Origin: Cellulomonas composti
GTDB lineage: Bacteria; Actinomycetota; Actinomycetes; Actinomycetales; Cellulomonadaceae
Direction: 5' to 3'
Assembly: GCF_007990245.1 (NCBI RefSeq)
Contig: NZ_BJWG01000004.1
Coordinates: 1-64,000 of the forward strand
Length of the DNA: 64,000 nucleotides
The notes below the pieces were generated by a model. That model did no database searches, was not told the origin of the DNA, and saw only the letters and a list, made by a program, of their open reading frames with translations. Made by a program: the position numbers and the translations under genes. This document shows positions 9,469-18,622 of this stretch, one piece after another; the stretch's first letter is position 1, and each line of letters starts with the position of its first letter.

Positions 9469-10095
9469 TCAGCCGCGCGCGCGCCGGGCCGCCGCGCGTC
9501 GGGCCTTGCGGCTGCGGTCGACGAGGCCGAGCCCGGCCAGCGCGTCGGCCAGCGAGCCGTCGACGTGCACCTCGATCTCGTCGTCGGAGTGCTGCGTGAC
9601 CTGCGTCAGCGTCCCGTCGGCGGTGCGGTGGTAGACGTGCGGACCGATCGCGTCGGCCTCGCCCTGCCTCATGCGCGCGATCGTGGCCATGAGGTGCGCG
9701 GCGCGCAGCACCTGCTCGTCGCGCACCGCGTGCACGAGCAGCACGCGGGCGTCGGGCACCGCGACGAGGAGGCCGAACCGTCCGTCGTCGGGCAGGTCCG
9801 GCTCGCCCACGGCCGCCAGCAGGTCCTCGACGACGAGCAGGCGGCTCGCGCCGAGAGGGTCGGCGGCCTCGAACGCGTGCACCGCGTGCGCGGCGAGCTG
9901 GTGCTCGGGCGTCGGCAGGGTGCGCAGCCCCGCGAGGGCGTCGTCGACGCTGCACCCGGGGGCGTCGGTGAGCCTGCCGTCGTGCAGGACGGCCGCGACC
10001 GCGACGAGGCCGCCGCCGAGCTCGCGTGCGTCCGGCGGGGCCACCTCGGGGTCGAGCAGCAGGCGGGCGACGAGGAGCCCGGGCGCGTCGGTCAT
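9469..10095 (-). CDS. Uncharacterised protein, paralogue of next gene
   Basis: A 208-residue protein, family not recognised, with no signal peptide or membrane segment. Its C-terminal half aligns by eye with the C-terminal half of the gene at 10104-11090: both share GASR(L/V)L(V/L)(V/L)(E/D)DLLA(A/S)VG, LLVAVPD, a short LLVH segment, IAR.RQ, a PHVY(H/F)R strand and an end of the form VDG..A(D/E)A(L/M)A.LGL. The ATG is the first after the partner's stop, 8 nt away, so the two are probably co-transcribed. The C-terminus is very basic ([15 protein letters not shown]). A tandem duplication with later divergence is inferred. Confidence 0.8.
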   Translation of the reverse strand: MTDAPGLLVARLLLDPEVAPPDARELGGGLVAVAAVLHDGRLTDAPGCSVDDALAGLRTLPTPEHQLAAHAVHAFEAADPLGASRLLVVEDLLAAVGEPDLPDDGRFGLLVAVPDARVLLVHAVRDEQVLRAAHLMATIARMRQGEADAIGPHVYHRTADGTLTQVTQHSDDEIEVHVDGSLADALAGLGLVDRSRKARRAAARRARG

Positions 10096-10103
10096 GGGTC
10101 TGC

Positions 10104-11090
10104 TCAGCCGATCAGCCCGAGCGCCGCCATCGCCTCGGCGAACGGCCCGTCGACGACGACGTGCACGCCCGACCCGGTGTCGCGCGTGATGGGCGTGAGC
10201 TCGGCGCCCGGCTGCGCACGGAAGTAGACGTGGGGGCTGAGTGGCCCGGGCTCGCTCTGGCGTGACCGCGCGATGCCGATCATGAGCTGCACGGCCGCCA
10301 CGACGGTCGAGTCGCGCGGCACGTGCACCAGCAGGCAGGTGCGGTCGGGGACGGCGACGAGCACGCCGTGCGTCGGCGCGGGGGCGCCCACCGACGCGAG
10401 CAGGTCGTCGAGCAGGAGGACCCGGCTCGCACCGAAGAAGTCGTCCGCGAGGAACACGTGCACGTCGTGCTCCTCGTGCCGGTACGCGGGTGCCGGGAGC
10501 CGGCGCAGGCCGGCCAGCGCGGGCGCTCCGGTGACAGCCCAGCCGCCCAGCGCCGCGCCGTCCCACAGCAGCGCGATCGTCTCGGGGTAGTCGATCGCGG
10601 CGCGCACGACGAGGTCCGGGCCGAGGCGCGGGCCCGCGGCGGGGTCGTCGTGCGGCAGGTCGAGGACCGACAGCACGCGCGCGACGAGCTGGTCGGCGAC
10701 CTCGTCGACCGATGACGGGAGCGTGCGCTCGCGTGCGGTCGCGAGGTTGTGGACGTGCTCGTCGACCAGTGCGGACCAGTCCGAGCGCTCGTACGAGGGC
10801 AGGACGCGCGCCAGGTTGGCCAGCCCGTAGATCCCCTCGGCGGTGCGCACGTGGTCGTCGCCGGCGACCGGGTCGACGAACCCGGCCCGGGCGAACGCCG
10901 CGACGGCGTGCGCCCGCAGCCAGTGCGCGTCGGAGGACGTCAGGGGCGGGAGCTTCGCCTCGGTGCTGCCGCCCGGCGCCCACGCGGTGGCGTCCCCCGG
11001 TGCCGAACCCGACGCGGGCGCCGAGGAGCCGGAGCCCCCGGGTCGCGACGCCGGCTCGTCGGATCGCGTTCGGCGCGAGAAGAGGCCCAT
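10104..11090 (-). CDS. Uncharacterised protein, paralogue of previous gene
   Basis: A 328-residue cytoplasmic protein of unknown family. It has a basic, low-complexity N-terminus (MGLFSRRTR, then a Gly/Ser/Ala/Pro-rich stretch to about residue 45), a helical middle (about 50-190, including HAVAAFARAGFVDP and WSALVDEHVHNLA) and a C-terminal alpha/beta region shared with the downstream paralogue. The overall look (cytosolic, tandem, acidic core) gives no catalytic motif. It is transcribed away from the ROK kinase stop with only a 10-nt gap, so all three minus-strand genes (11865 to 9469) may form one operon. Confidence 0.8.
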   Translation of the reverse strand: MGLFSRRTRSDEPASRPGGSGSSAPASGSAPGDATAWAPGGSTEAKLPPLTSSDAHWLRAHAVAAFARAGFVDPVAGDDHVRTAEGIYGLANLARVLPSYERSDWSALVDEHVHNLATARERTLPSSVDEVADQLVARVLSVLDLPHDDPAAGPRLGPDLVVRAAIDYPETIALLWDGAALGGWAVTGAPALAGLRRLPAPAYRHEEHDVHVFLADDFFGASRVLLLDDLLASVGAPAPTHGVLVAVPDRTCLLVHVPRDSTVVAAVQLMIGIARSRQSEPGPLSPHVYFRAQPGAELTPITRDTGSGVHVVVDGPFAEAMAALGLIG

Positions 11091-11100
11091 AGGTCGGACG

Positions 11101-11865
11101 CTACGCGAGCCCGAGCGACCATGCGCGCACGCCGCCCACGATCCCCGCCTCGTTCGGCACGACGACGACGCGGTCCCCGAGCCGGTCGAGCACCGTGCGG
11201 GTCACGTGCCGCGAGTTGCCGCCGCCCAGGTACAGGCGGTCCCAGCGGAAGACGGGCCACAGCCCCTCGACCGCGCGGGCCACCCGCCGGGACCAGATCG
11301 CGTTGCCGAGCCGCCGTCGCTCGACCTGGCCGATGTACGCGTCGTAGGTCAGCCCCCAGCGCACGGGGGCGTGCGACAGCTCGAGGTGGGGCGAGAGCCG
11401 GCCGCCGTCGAACAACGCCGAACCGAGGCCCGTGCCGAGCGTGAGGACCAGCTCGAGCCCGGCGCCCGTGACGACGCCCGCACCGTGCACCTCGGCGTCG
11501 TTGAGCACGATCGCGGGCAGCTCGAGCCGCTGCTCGAGCAACGCGCGGATGTCGCGGTCCGTCCACTGCTCCAGCAGGTCGGGGTCGACCGGCGTGCGCG
11601 GTCCGTCCGTGGTCACGTAGTGCGGGGTCGCGACGACGACGCCGTGCCGGATCATGCCCGGCAGCCCGATCGTGGCGCGGTCGGCCGCCGGCAGCCGCGC
11701 GGCGAGGCCCGCGATCGTGTCGGCGAGCCGCTGCGGCGGCAGCGGGTACGGCGTCGGCACGCGGATGCGCGGCGCGTGCAGGGTGCCGGCCGCGTCCAGC
11801 ACGGACGCCTTGATGCCGCCGCCGCCGCAGTCGACGGCCAGCGTCCAGGGATCGGTGCCGGGCAC
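11101..11865 (-). CDS. ROK-family kinase, polyphosphate glucokinase-like
   Basis: A 254-residue protein with the ROK/actin-type ATPase signatures: phosphate-1 loop near the N-terminus (AVDCGGGGIKASVLD), a GLPGMI turn, the catalytic-type VLNDAEVHGAG (D of LND) and the adenosine/phosphate-2 loop LTLGTGLGSALF. The length and these motifs match polyphosphate/ATP glucokinases of actinobacteria, which phosphorylate glucose using polyphosphate or ATP. The usual glucokinase HLE-type segment is altered here (PHLELSHAPVRWG), so substrate assignment is less sure. The start is an ATG whose only competing upstream codon lies in the truA-side repeats. Confidence 0.8.
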   Translation of the reverse strand: MPGTDPWTLAVDCGGGGIKASVLDAAGTLHAPRIRVPTPYPLPPQRLADTIAGLAARLPAADRATIGLPGMIRHGVVVATPHYVTTDGPRTPVDPDLLEQWTDRDIRALLEQRLELPAIVLNDAEVHGAGVVTGAGLELVLTLGTGLGSALFDGGRLSPHLELSHAPVRWGLTYDAYIGQVERRRLGNAIWSRRVARAVEGLWPVFRWDRLYLGGGNSRHVTRTVLDRLGDRVVVVPNEAGIVGGVRAWSLGLA

Positions 11866-11921
11866 GGGGCCACGCTAGTGCGCCCGCAGGTCGCGCGCCG
11901 GGACGCCGGTCGGACGCAGTT

Positions 11922-11966
11922 CGGTGGGCAGATCTGCGGTGGGTGGGTTCTCGGTGGGTAGGTTGG
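11922..11966 (+). repeat. Three 15-bp tandem repeats before truA
   Basis: Three units of 15 bp, each beginning CGGTGGG (11922-11936, 11937-11951, 11952-11966), fill the divergent gap between the ROK kinase and truA. The third copy contains TAGGTT (11959-11964), a -10-like box 6 nt before the truA GTG, so repeat number could alter promoter spacing. Confidence 0.75.
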
Positions 11967-11970
11967 CGCC

Positions 11971-12864
11971 GTGACCGACGTCCGCCTGCGCCTCGACCTC
12001 GCGTACGACGGCACGGACTTCGCCGGGTGGGCGCGCCAGCCCGGGCTGCGCACCGTGCAGGGCACGCTCGAGGACGGCCTCGCGACGATCCTGCGCACGG
12101 GTCCGCGCGGCGTGCCGGCACCGCGGCTCGTCGTCGCGGGTCGCACGGACGCAGGTGTGCACGCGCGCGGGCAGGTCGCGCACGTCGACGTGGACGACGA
12201 GGCGCTGCAGGCCGCCCGTGGTCGCAGCGCGCGCGACCCCCTGGACGCGCTGCTCACCCGCCTGGCGGGCGTCCTGCCGCGCGACCTCGTCGTGCACCGG
12301 GTCTCGACCGCGCCGGCGGGCTTCGACGCGCGCTTCTCGGCGCTGCGCCGCCGGTACGCGTACCGCGTGTGCGACGACGCCGCGGCGCGCGACCCGCTCG
12401 TGCGCGGCCACGTGCTGTGGCACGCGCGTGCGCTGGACGTCGCGGCGATGACGGCGGCGGCCGCGTCGCTCGTCGGGCTGCACGACTTCGCGGCCTACTG
12501 CAAGCCGCGCCCCGACGCGACGACGATCCGCACGCTCGAGCTGTTCACCTGGTCGCGCCCGACGGCAGGCCCCGACGCGGGTCTCGTCGTCGCGAGCGTG
12601 CAGGCGGACGCGTTCTGCCACTCGATGGTGCGCTCGCTCGTCGGCGCGAGCCTGGCCGTCGGTGAGGGGCGCCGCCCGCTCGGGTGGCCGGCCGAGCTGC
12701 TCGCCGCTCGTCGTCGGGACGCGGCCGCGCACGTCGTCGCGGCGCACGGTCTCACGCTCGAGGCGGTCGAGTACCCCGATGACGACGAGCTCGCGGGGCG
12801 CGCGGACCGCACGCGCGCGCGCCGTGGCACGGACGAGGTCGCGCCGCCGGGCGACTGCTGCTGA
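11971..12864 (+). CDS. truA: tRNA pseudouridine(38-40) synthase
   Basis: A 297-residue TruA, which converts U38-U40 of the tRNA anticodon arm to pseudouridine. The N-terminal [10 protein letters not shown] and the catalytic loop GRTDAGVHA (nucleophile Asp60) are intact, as is the HDFAAYCK segment and the C-terminal [11 protein letters not shown]. It starts at GTG 11971 with no evident RBS but TAGGTT 6 nt upstream, suggesting leaderless initiation. It extends about 30 residues past the usual end with an acidic and then Arg-rich tail ending GDCC. In many actinobacteria it directly follows rplQ; here an 8-kb block separates them. Confidence 0.95.
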   Translation: MTDVRLRLDLAYDGTDFAGWARQPGLRTVQGTLEDGLATILRTGPRGVPAPRLVVAGRTDAGVHARGQVAHVDVDDEALQAARGRSARDPLDALLTRLAGVLPRDLVVHRVSTAPAGFDARFSALRRRYAYRVCDDAAARDPLVRGHVLWHARALDVAAMTAAAASLVGLHDFAAYCKPRPDATTIRTLELFTWSRPTAGPDAGLVVASVQADAFCHSMVRSLVGASLAVGEGRRPLGWPAELLAARRRDAAAHVVAAHGLTLEAVEYPDDDELAGRADRTRARRGTDEVAPPGDCC

Positions 12865-12929
12865 CCTCGCGTGCCAGGGCACCGCCGGGCACGCCGGCTG
12901 AGAGGATGGCCCCGATCCCAGGAGGACTC

Positions 12930-15734
12930 GTGAGCGTGACGACCGAGCGTGACGTGCTGGCTTTCGCCGAGCCGCCCGAGGCGGTGCTCGCCGCCCTCGG
13001 CGTCACCGCCGACGGTCTCTCCGACGAGCGGGCCGCGCAACGGCTGGCGCGGTTCGGCGCGAACCGGCTGCCCGAGCCGCCGCGGCAGTCCGCCGTGCTG
13101 CGCTTCCTCGGCCACTTCGACGACGTGCTGATCTATATCCTGCTCGCGGCGGCGGTGGCCAAGGCGATCCTCGGGGACTGGGTGGACTTCGCGGTCATCC
13201 TGGCGGTGGCCGTCGCCAACGCGGTCGTCGGCTACGTGCAGGAGGGCCGTGCCGACAAGGCGCTCGCGGGCATCGCCACGATGCTCTCGCTCGAGGCCGA
13301 CGTGCTGCGCGACGGCGAGTGGCACGCGGTCGCCGCGGACGGTCTCGTGCCGGGTGACGTCGTGCGCGTGCGGTCGGGCGACCGTGTCCCGGCGGACGTG
13401 CGGCTGCTCGAGGCCACGTCGCTGCAGGTCGAGGAGGCGGCGCTGACCGGCGAGTCGGTGCCCGCGCACAAGGACGTCGCGGAGGTCGGTACCGACGCGG
13501 GCGTCGGCGACCGCTCGTGCATGCTCTTCTCGGGCACGATCGTCACGTCGGGCCGCGGCGTCGGTGTGGTCACCGCGACGGGCGCCCGCACCGAGATCGG
13601 GCGCATCCAGACGCTCGTCGCGGGGGTGGACCATCTCGACACGCCGCTGACGCGTCAGCTCGCGCGCCTGGGCAAGCAGCTCAGCCTGCTGATCCTGCTC
13701 ATGGCGGCCGTGATGCTCGTCATCGGCAGGGTGATCCACGACTTCGAGCTCGGCGAGCTGGTCTCGGCCGCGATCGGGTTCGCGGTCGCCGCCGTGCCCG
13801 AGGGCCTGCCCGCGCTCGTGACCGTGACGCTCGCGCTCGGCGTGCAGCAGATGGCGCACCGCAACGCGATCACGCGCAAGCTCACGTCCGTCGAGGGTCT
13901 GGGCTCGGTCACGACGATCTGCTCGGACAAGACCGGGACCCTGACCCGCAACGAGATGACGGCCCGTACGGTCGTCACCGCGGACGGGCGGTACACCGTC
14001 GACGGACTCGGCTACGAGCCGCTCGGCGCGGTCCGGTCGAGTTCCGGGTCGGCTTCCGGTGCGTCTCTCGTGGACGGGTCCGACGAGGTCGCGAGCCTGG
14101 CGACCCACCGCGACCTCGCGGCGCTCGTCACGGCCGGCGCGCTGTGCAACGACGCCCGGGTCGCGCGCGACGAGGCCGGCCACTGGGGCATCGTCGGGCA
14201 GCCGACCGAGGGCGCCCTCGTGGTCCTCGCGGACAAGCTCGGCTGGGTCTCGACGTCGACGCGGCTCGCGCAGGTGCCGTTCGAGTCCTCGACGAAGTAC
14301 GCCGCGACGCTCGACGAGCTCGCCGACGGCTCGCGGCACGTGCACCTGCTCGGCGCGCCCGACCGGCTGCTCGCGCGCTGCACCACGCAGCGCACCGCGG
14401 CCGGTGCGGCCCCGGTCGACGTCGCGTTCTGGGAGGGCGTGATCGACGAGCTGGGCGGTCAGGGGCTGCGCGTGCTCGCGACAGCCCACCGCGCGGCACC
14501 GGGCGCCGAGTCGCTCACGACCGAGGACGTGGGTGAGGAGCTCGAGCTGCTCGGGCTCGTCGGCATCGTCGACCCGCCGCGCCCCGAGGCGATCGCCGCG
14601 ATCGCCGACTGCCACCGCGCGGGCATCCGCGTGAAGATGATCACGGGCGACCACGCAGGCACCGCGCTCGCGATCGCCGGCGAGCTCGGCATGGTCGACG
14701 TCGGCGAACCCGACTCCGACGGCCGCGTCGAGGTGCTCACGGGCGTCGAGCTCGAGGCGATGACCAACGAGCAGCTGCGCCGCCGCGTACGCGACGTCGA
14801 CGTGTTCGCGCGCACGTCGCCGGAGCACAAGATCCGGATCGTGCGGGCGCTGCAGTCGTTCGGCGAGGTCGTCGCGATGACCGGTGACGGCGTCAACGAC
14901 GCGCCCGCGCTCACGCGCGCCGACATCGGCATCGCGATGGGCATCAAGGGCACCGAGGCCACCAAGGAGGCCGCGGACATCGTCCTGGCCGACGACAACT
15001 TCGCGACGATCGAGCGGGCCGTCGAGGAGGGCCGCCGGATCTACGACAACATCCGCAAGTCGGTCGCGTTCCTGCTCCCGACGAACGGCGCGCAGTCGCT
15101 GGTCATCCTCGTGGCCGTGCTGCTGGGCCTGGCGCTGCCGCTCACGCCGGTGCAGATCCTGTGGGTCAACCTGGTCACGGCCGTGACGCTCTCGCTCGCG
15201 CTCGCGGGCGAGCCTGCCGAGCCGGGCATCATGAAGCGCCCGCCGCGCTCGCCGGACGAGCACGTGATCTCGCGGCCGACGTTGATCCTGGTGCTGTTCG
15301 CCTCGGTCGTGATCGGCGTCGCGACCCTGGTCGTGTTCGTCCTCGAGAAGGAGCAGCTCGGGGTCAGCGACGTGCATGCCCAGACCTCGGCCGTCACGAT
15401 GCTGGCTCTCGCGCAGCTCGCCTACCTGCTCAACTGCCGCTTCCTGGGCTCGTCGAGCCTGACCTGGCGGGTGCTGACGGGCAACCGGCTGGTGTGGGTC
15501 GCCGCGGGTGCGCTGATCGTGCTGCAGCTCGTCTTCACGTACGTGCCGTTCATGCACGACTGGTTCGGCTCGGCGCCGATCGGCGCGCGCGACTGGGCGA
15601 TCACGGTCGTCGGCGCAGTCGTCGTCTTCCTGCTCGTCGAGGTCGCCAAGGCCCTCGTGCGCCGGTCGTTCCCGCCCGCACCGACCCCGCGGCGTCTCGC
15701 GACCTACACCTCGTCCTCGTCGTCGTCGCGGTAG
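12930..15734 (+). CDS. Cation-transporting P-type ATPase
   Basis: A 934-residue membrane pump. The GTG at 12930 with AGGAGGA just upstream is preferred to the ATG at 12906. It has an N-terminal cation-ATPase domain (about 10-80), the actuator TGES loop (ALTGESVPAHK), M4 PEGLPALVT, phosphorylation site CSDKTGTLT (Asp333), KMITGDH and the hinge MTGDGVNDAPAL, followed by six C-terminal helices. The architecture is that of type II pumps, close to actinobacterial CtpF-like proteins linked to Ca2+. The M6 segment reads NLVTAVTLSLALA where SERCA-type Ca2+ pumps have NLVTDG, so a key ligand Asp is absent and the ion is uncertain. The 3' end overlaps the convergent DUF5709 gene by 31 nt. Confidence 0.92.
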   Translation: MSVTTERDVLAFAEPPEAVLAALGVTADGLSDERAAQRLARFGANRLPEPPRQSAVLRFLGHFDDVLIYILLAAAVAKAILGDWVDFAVILAVAVANAVVGYVQEGRADKALAGIATMLSLEADVLRDGEWHAVAADGLVPGDVVRVRSGDRVPADVRLLEATSLQVEEAALTGESVPAHKDVAEVGTDAGVGDRSCMLFSGTIVTSGRGVGVVTATGARTEIGRIQTLVAGVDHLDTPLTRQLARLGKQLSLLILLMAAVMLVIGRVIHDFELGELVSAAIGFAVAAVPEGLPALVTVTLALGVQQMAHRNAITRKLTSVEGLGSVTTICSDKTGTLTRNEMTARTVVTADGRYTVDGLGYEPLGAVRSSSGSASGASLVDGSDEVASLATHRDLAALVTAGALCNDARVARDEAGHWGIVGQPTEGALVVLADKLGWVSTSTRLAQVPFESSTKYAATLDELADGSRHVHLLGAPDRLLARCTTQRTAAGAAPVDVAFWEGVIDELGGQGLRVLATAHRAAPGAESLTTEDVGEELELLGLVGIVDPPRPEAIAAIADCHRAGIRVKMITGDHAGTALAIAGELGMVDVGEPDSDGRVEVLTGVELEAMTNEQLRRRVRDVDVFARTSPEHKIRIVRALQSFGEVVAMTGDGVNDAPALTRADIGIAMGIKGTEATKEAADIVLADDNFATIERAVEEGRRIYDNIRKSVAFLLPTNGAQSLVILVAVLLGLALPLTPVQILWVNLVTAVTLSLALAGEPAEPGIMKRPPRSPDEHVISRPTLILVLFASVVIGVATLVVFVLEKEQLGVSDVHAQTSAVTMLALAQLAYLLNCRFLGSSSLTWRVLTGNRLVWVAAGALIVLQLVFTYVPFMHDWFGSAPIGARDWAITVVGAVVVFLLVEVAKALVRRSFPPAPTPRRLATYTSSSSSSR

Positions 15735-16153
15735 TCCTCCTCGGGGACGTATTCCTCGTCGATGAGGTGCACGGCCGCCTCCTCGGCGCTCGCAGCCCCG
15801 CCGGAGACGCCCGCGTCGCGCGCGAACGTGTCGTTGCCGCCCGCCGCGAGCGCGCCGTCGTCCTCGACGAGCCGCCCGGCGCGGCGCTCCTCGCGGTCGC
15901 CCGTGATCCGCGGTCGCTGCTCCCAGACCTCGGGCTCCTCCTGGACGATGCGCTGGTCGATCGTCTCGCGGTGACGCTCCTCCCACGGTGTCTCGCCGTA
16001 GTGCGTGTGGCGTTCCCGCTCGGGCGGGGAGTAGCCCTCGTCGAGCAGGTCGCCCACGCCTCGCTCGACCAGCGTGTCCTCGAGGGGGAGCTGGTCGCTG
16101 TCGCCCTCGCTGCCGAGGGCCTGGTCGTCGCTGGTGCCGGGCGTGTGGCTCAT
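15704..16153 (-). CDS. DUF5709 family acidic protein
   Basis: A 149-residue, highly acidic, probably disordered protein. It matches the actinobacterial DUF5709 pattern: a DEGYSPPERE segment, WEERHRETIDQRI, RAGRL, an AAEEAAVHLIDE helix and a terminal acidic DEDEV tail. No enzymatic motif or membrane segment is present; function is unknown. The ATG at 16151-16153 is the first Met that keeps the conserved region. It is convergent with the P-type ATPase and overlaps its last 31 nt. Confidence 0.85.
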   Translation of the reverse strand: MSHTPGTSDDQALGSEGDSDQLPLEDTLVERGVGDLLDEGYSPPERERHTHYGETPWEERHRETIDQRIVQEEPEVWEQRPRITGDREERRAGRLVEDDGALAAGGNDTFARDAGVSGGAASAEEAAVHLIDEEYVPEEDYRDDDEDEV

Positions 16154-16254
16154 GACACGAATCTCGCACCGTGGACCCTCCGGCGCCAGCGCCGGAGGTC
16201 CGTGGCGTGCGCATTGCGCTTGGTCGAGCACGGCCGGGCGTCGAGACTGGGGCC

Positions 16255-17937
16255 ATGGGCCACCTGGACGTGATGGGGGTCGGGTACACGCTGCCCGACG
16301 GTCGACCGCTGCTGGACGACGTGACGTTCCGGGTCGGCGACGGTGCGCGGGTCGCGCTCGTCGGGCCCAACGGCGTGGGCAAGACGACACTGCTGCGCCT
16401 CGTCACGGGCGACGAGCAGCCGCACGCCGGTTCGGTCGCGCGCAGCGGTGGCCTGGGCGTCATGCGTCAGGACGTCGGGCGGATCGACGACGAGCGCAGC
16501 GTGCGTGACCTGCTCGCGTCGCTCGCGCCGGCGGCCGTCCGGGACGCCGCGGCGGAGCTCTCGGCGTCCGAGCTGGCCATGATGGAGGTCGACGACGAGC
16601 CCGCCCAGCTCCGGTACGCACAGGCGCTGGTCGACTGGGCCGACGTCGGCGGCTACGAGGCCGAGGCCGGCTGGGACCAGGTGACCGATGCGGTGCTCTC
16701 GATCCCGTTCGAGCGTGCGCAGCACCGCACGGTCCGCACCCTGTCGGGCGGCGAGCAGAAGCGGCTCGTGCTCGAGGCGCTGCTGCGGGGCCCCGACGAG
16801 GTGCTCCTGCTCGACGAGCCGGACAACGCGCTCGACGTCCCGACCAAGCGCTGGCTCGAGGACCGGCTCGTCACGTCCCCCAAGACCGTGCTGCTGGTCA
16901 GCCACGACCGCGAGCTGCTGGCCCGGGTGGCGACGCACGTCGCGACGCTCGAACCGTCACCGGCCGGTGCGTCCGTGTGGGTGCACGGCGGCAGTTTCGC
17001 GACGTACCACGAGGCCCGTGAGCAGCGCCTGAGTCGCGCCGACGAGCTGCTGCGCCGCTGGCACGAGGAGCACGCCAAGCTCCGCACCCTCATGCTCACG
17101 TTCAAGCAGAAGGCCGCGTACAACTCCGACATGTCCTCGCGGTACCAGGCGGCCCAGACGCGGCTGCGCAGGTTCGAGGAGGCCGGCCCGCCCGCCGTGC
17201 GCGTGCGCGAGCAGTCCGTGGTGATGCGGCTGCGCGGCGGTCGCACGGCCAAGCGCGCGGTCGTCGCGAAGGGTCTCGAGCTCACGGGCCTCATGAAGCC
17301 CTTCGACCTCGAGGTGTTCTACGGCGAGCGCGTCGCGGTGCTGGGCTCGAACGGGTCGGGCAAGTCGCACTTCCTGCGGCTCCTGGCGGCGGGCGGCTCG
17401 GACCCGGGTCCCGAGCACGAGCCGGCCGACGACGTCGTCGTCGAACCCGTGGCGCACACCGGTTCGGTGGTGCTCGGCTCGCGCGTGCGGCCGGGCTGGT
17501 TCGCGCAGAACCGCACGCACCTCGACCTCGTCGGGCAGACGCTGCTCGACGTGCTGCACCGCGGCGACGGCCACCGCAAGGGCGTGGGCCGTGAACAGGC
17601 GAGCAAGGCGCTGGACCGCTACGAGCTCGTCGGGCAGGCGGAGCAGCGCTACGAGACGCTCTCGGGCGGCCAGCAGGCGCGGTTCCAGATCCTGCTCCTC
17701 GAGCTGGGTGGTGCGACGCTGCTGCTGCTCGACGAGCCGACCGACAACCTCGACCTGCACTCGGCCGAGGCGCTCGAGGACGGTCTCGAGGCGTTCGAGG
17801 GGACGGTCCTCGCGGTCACGCACGACCGCTGGTTCACGCGCACGTTCGACCGCTACCTCGTGTTCGGGGCCGACGGTACGGTCCGCGAGACGCCCGAGCC
17901 GGTGTGGGACGCGGCGCGCGTCGCACGCGTGCGCTGA
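16255..17937 (+). CDS. ABC-F family ATPase
   Basis: A 560-residue soluble protein with two ABC cassettes and no membrane domain. Cassette 1 has Walker A GPNGVGKTT, signature LSGGEQKR, Walker B LLLDEPDNALD and VSHDREL. Cassette 2 has GSNGSGKS, LSGGQQAR, LLLDEPTDNLD and VTHDRWF. The linker between (about 260-360) is helical and Lys/Arg-rich, typical of ABC-F proteins that act at the ribosomal E site as translation factors or antibiotic-resistance factors. Which role applies cannot be told from sequence alone. Walker B of cassette 1 is EPDN rather than EPTN. The start is the ATG at 16255; the longer frame adds residues without homology. Confidence 0.92.
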   Translation: MGHLDVMGVGYTLPDGRPLLDDVTFRVGDGARVALVGPNGVGKTTLLRLVTGDEQPHAGSVARSGGLGVMRQDVGRIDDERSVRDLLASLAPAAVRDAAAELSASELAMMEVDDEPAQLRYAQALVDWADVGGYEAEAGWDQVTDAVLSIPFERAQHRTVRTLSGGEQKRLVLEALLRGPDEVLLLDEPDNALDVPTKRWLEDRLVTSPKTVLLVSHDRELLARVATHVATLEPSPAGASVWVHGGSFATYHEAREQRLSRADELLRRWHEEHAKLRTLMLTFKQKAAYNSDMSSRYQAAQTRLRRFEEAGPPAVRVREQSVVMRLRGGRTAKRAVVAKGLELTGLMKPFDLEVFYGERVAVLGSNGSGKSHFLRLLAAGGSDPGPEHEPADDVVVEPVAHTGSVVLGSRVRPGWFAQNRTHLDLVGQTLLDVLHRGDGHRKGVGREQASKALDRYELVGQAEQRYETLSGGQQARFQILLLELGGATLLLLDEPTDNLDLHSAEALEDGLEAFEGTVLAVTHDRWFTRTFDRYLVFGADGTVRETPEPVWDAARVARVR

Positions 17938-17955
17938 CGGCCCGGCCGGCGGCGT

Positions 17956-18552
17956 TCAGCCGACGACGAGGACGACGGCGAGCGCCGCCATCACGGCGGC
18001 GACCGCGAGGTCGAGGACCTGCCACGCGCGCGGCCGGGCGAACAGCGGCCGCAGGCGCGTCGCGCCGAAGCCGAGCCCCGCGAACCACGTGGCGCTCGCG
18101 AGCACCGCACCGACGCCGAACGCCCACGGCGCGGGCGACTGGTGCGCGAGCGTCCCGAGCAGGACGACGGTGTCGAGGTAGACGTGCGGGTTGAGGAACG
18201 TGAGGGCCAGGCACGTCCCGACGACCGCGCGCAGCGTCGAGGGGCCCTCGGTCGCGGGGTCCAGCCGCTCGGGATGCCGCGCGCGCAGCACCGCGGCGAC
18301 CGCGAGCCAGAGCAGGAACGCGGCGCCGATCCAGCGTGTCGCGGTGAGGACGGCGGGGTGCGACGAGACCAGCGGGCCGAGCCCGGCGATCCCGACGGCC
18401 ACCAGCAGCAGGTCGCTCAGCGTGCAGAGCGTGACGACGACCGCGACGTGCTCGCGCCGGATGCCCTGGCGCAGCACGAACGCGTTCTGCGCACCGATCG
18501 CCACGATCAGGCCCGCGCACGCGAGGAAGCCGGCGACGGCGGATGAACCCAC
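17956..18552 (-). CDS. LysE/ArgO family amino-acid exporter
   Basis: A 198-residue integral membrane protein with about six hydrophobic segments. The LysE-family N-terminus is clear (GLIVAIGAQNAFVLRQGI), as is the central FLNPHVYLDTVVLLGT motif. LysE/ArgO exporters extrude lysine or arginine when intracellular levels rise. The start is GTG at 18552. It is divergently paired with a LysG/ArgP-type regulator 70 nt away, the classical arrangement, so export is probably induced by basic amino acids through that regulator. Confidence 0.93.
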   Translation of the reverse strand: MGSSAVAGFLACAGLIVAIGAQNAFVLRQGIRREHVAVVVTLCTLSDLLLVAVGIAGLGPLVSSHPAVLTATRWIGAAFLLWLAVAAVLRARHPERLDPATEGPSTLRAVVGTCLALTFLNPHVYLDTVVLLGTLAHQSPAPWAFGVGAVLASATWFAGLGFGATRLRPLFARPRAWQVLDLAVAAVMAALAVVLVVG

Positions 18553-18610
18553 GGCGACGACGCTAGGGACCTCGTCCGGTGAAGTCCATCTCAGGAAACT
18601 TCGCTGGCGT

Positions 18611-18616
18611 TAGCAT
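18611..18616 (+). promoter_or_regulatory. -10 box (TAGCAT) of lysG-like gene
   Basis: TAGCAT ends 6 nt before the ATG at 18623, consistent with a leaderless transcript. The 70-nt divergent region also must carry the exporter promoter and the regulator binding site. Confidence 0.55.
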
Positions 18617-18622
18617 CGCTTC

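Noticed and set aside
4344..9599. Very long plus-strand frame opposite the Ig-repeat gene (about 1750 codons)
   Set aside because: It is Arg/Gly-rich nonsense with no domain, lies antisense to a protein with clear repeats, signal peptide and sorting signal, and arises from the high GC3 of the real gene.
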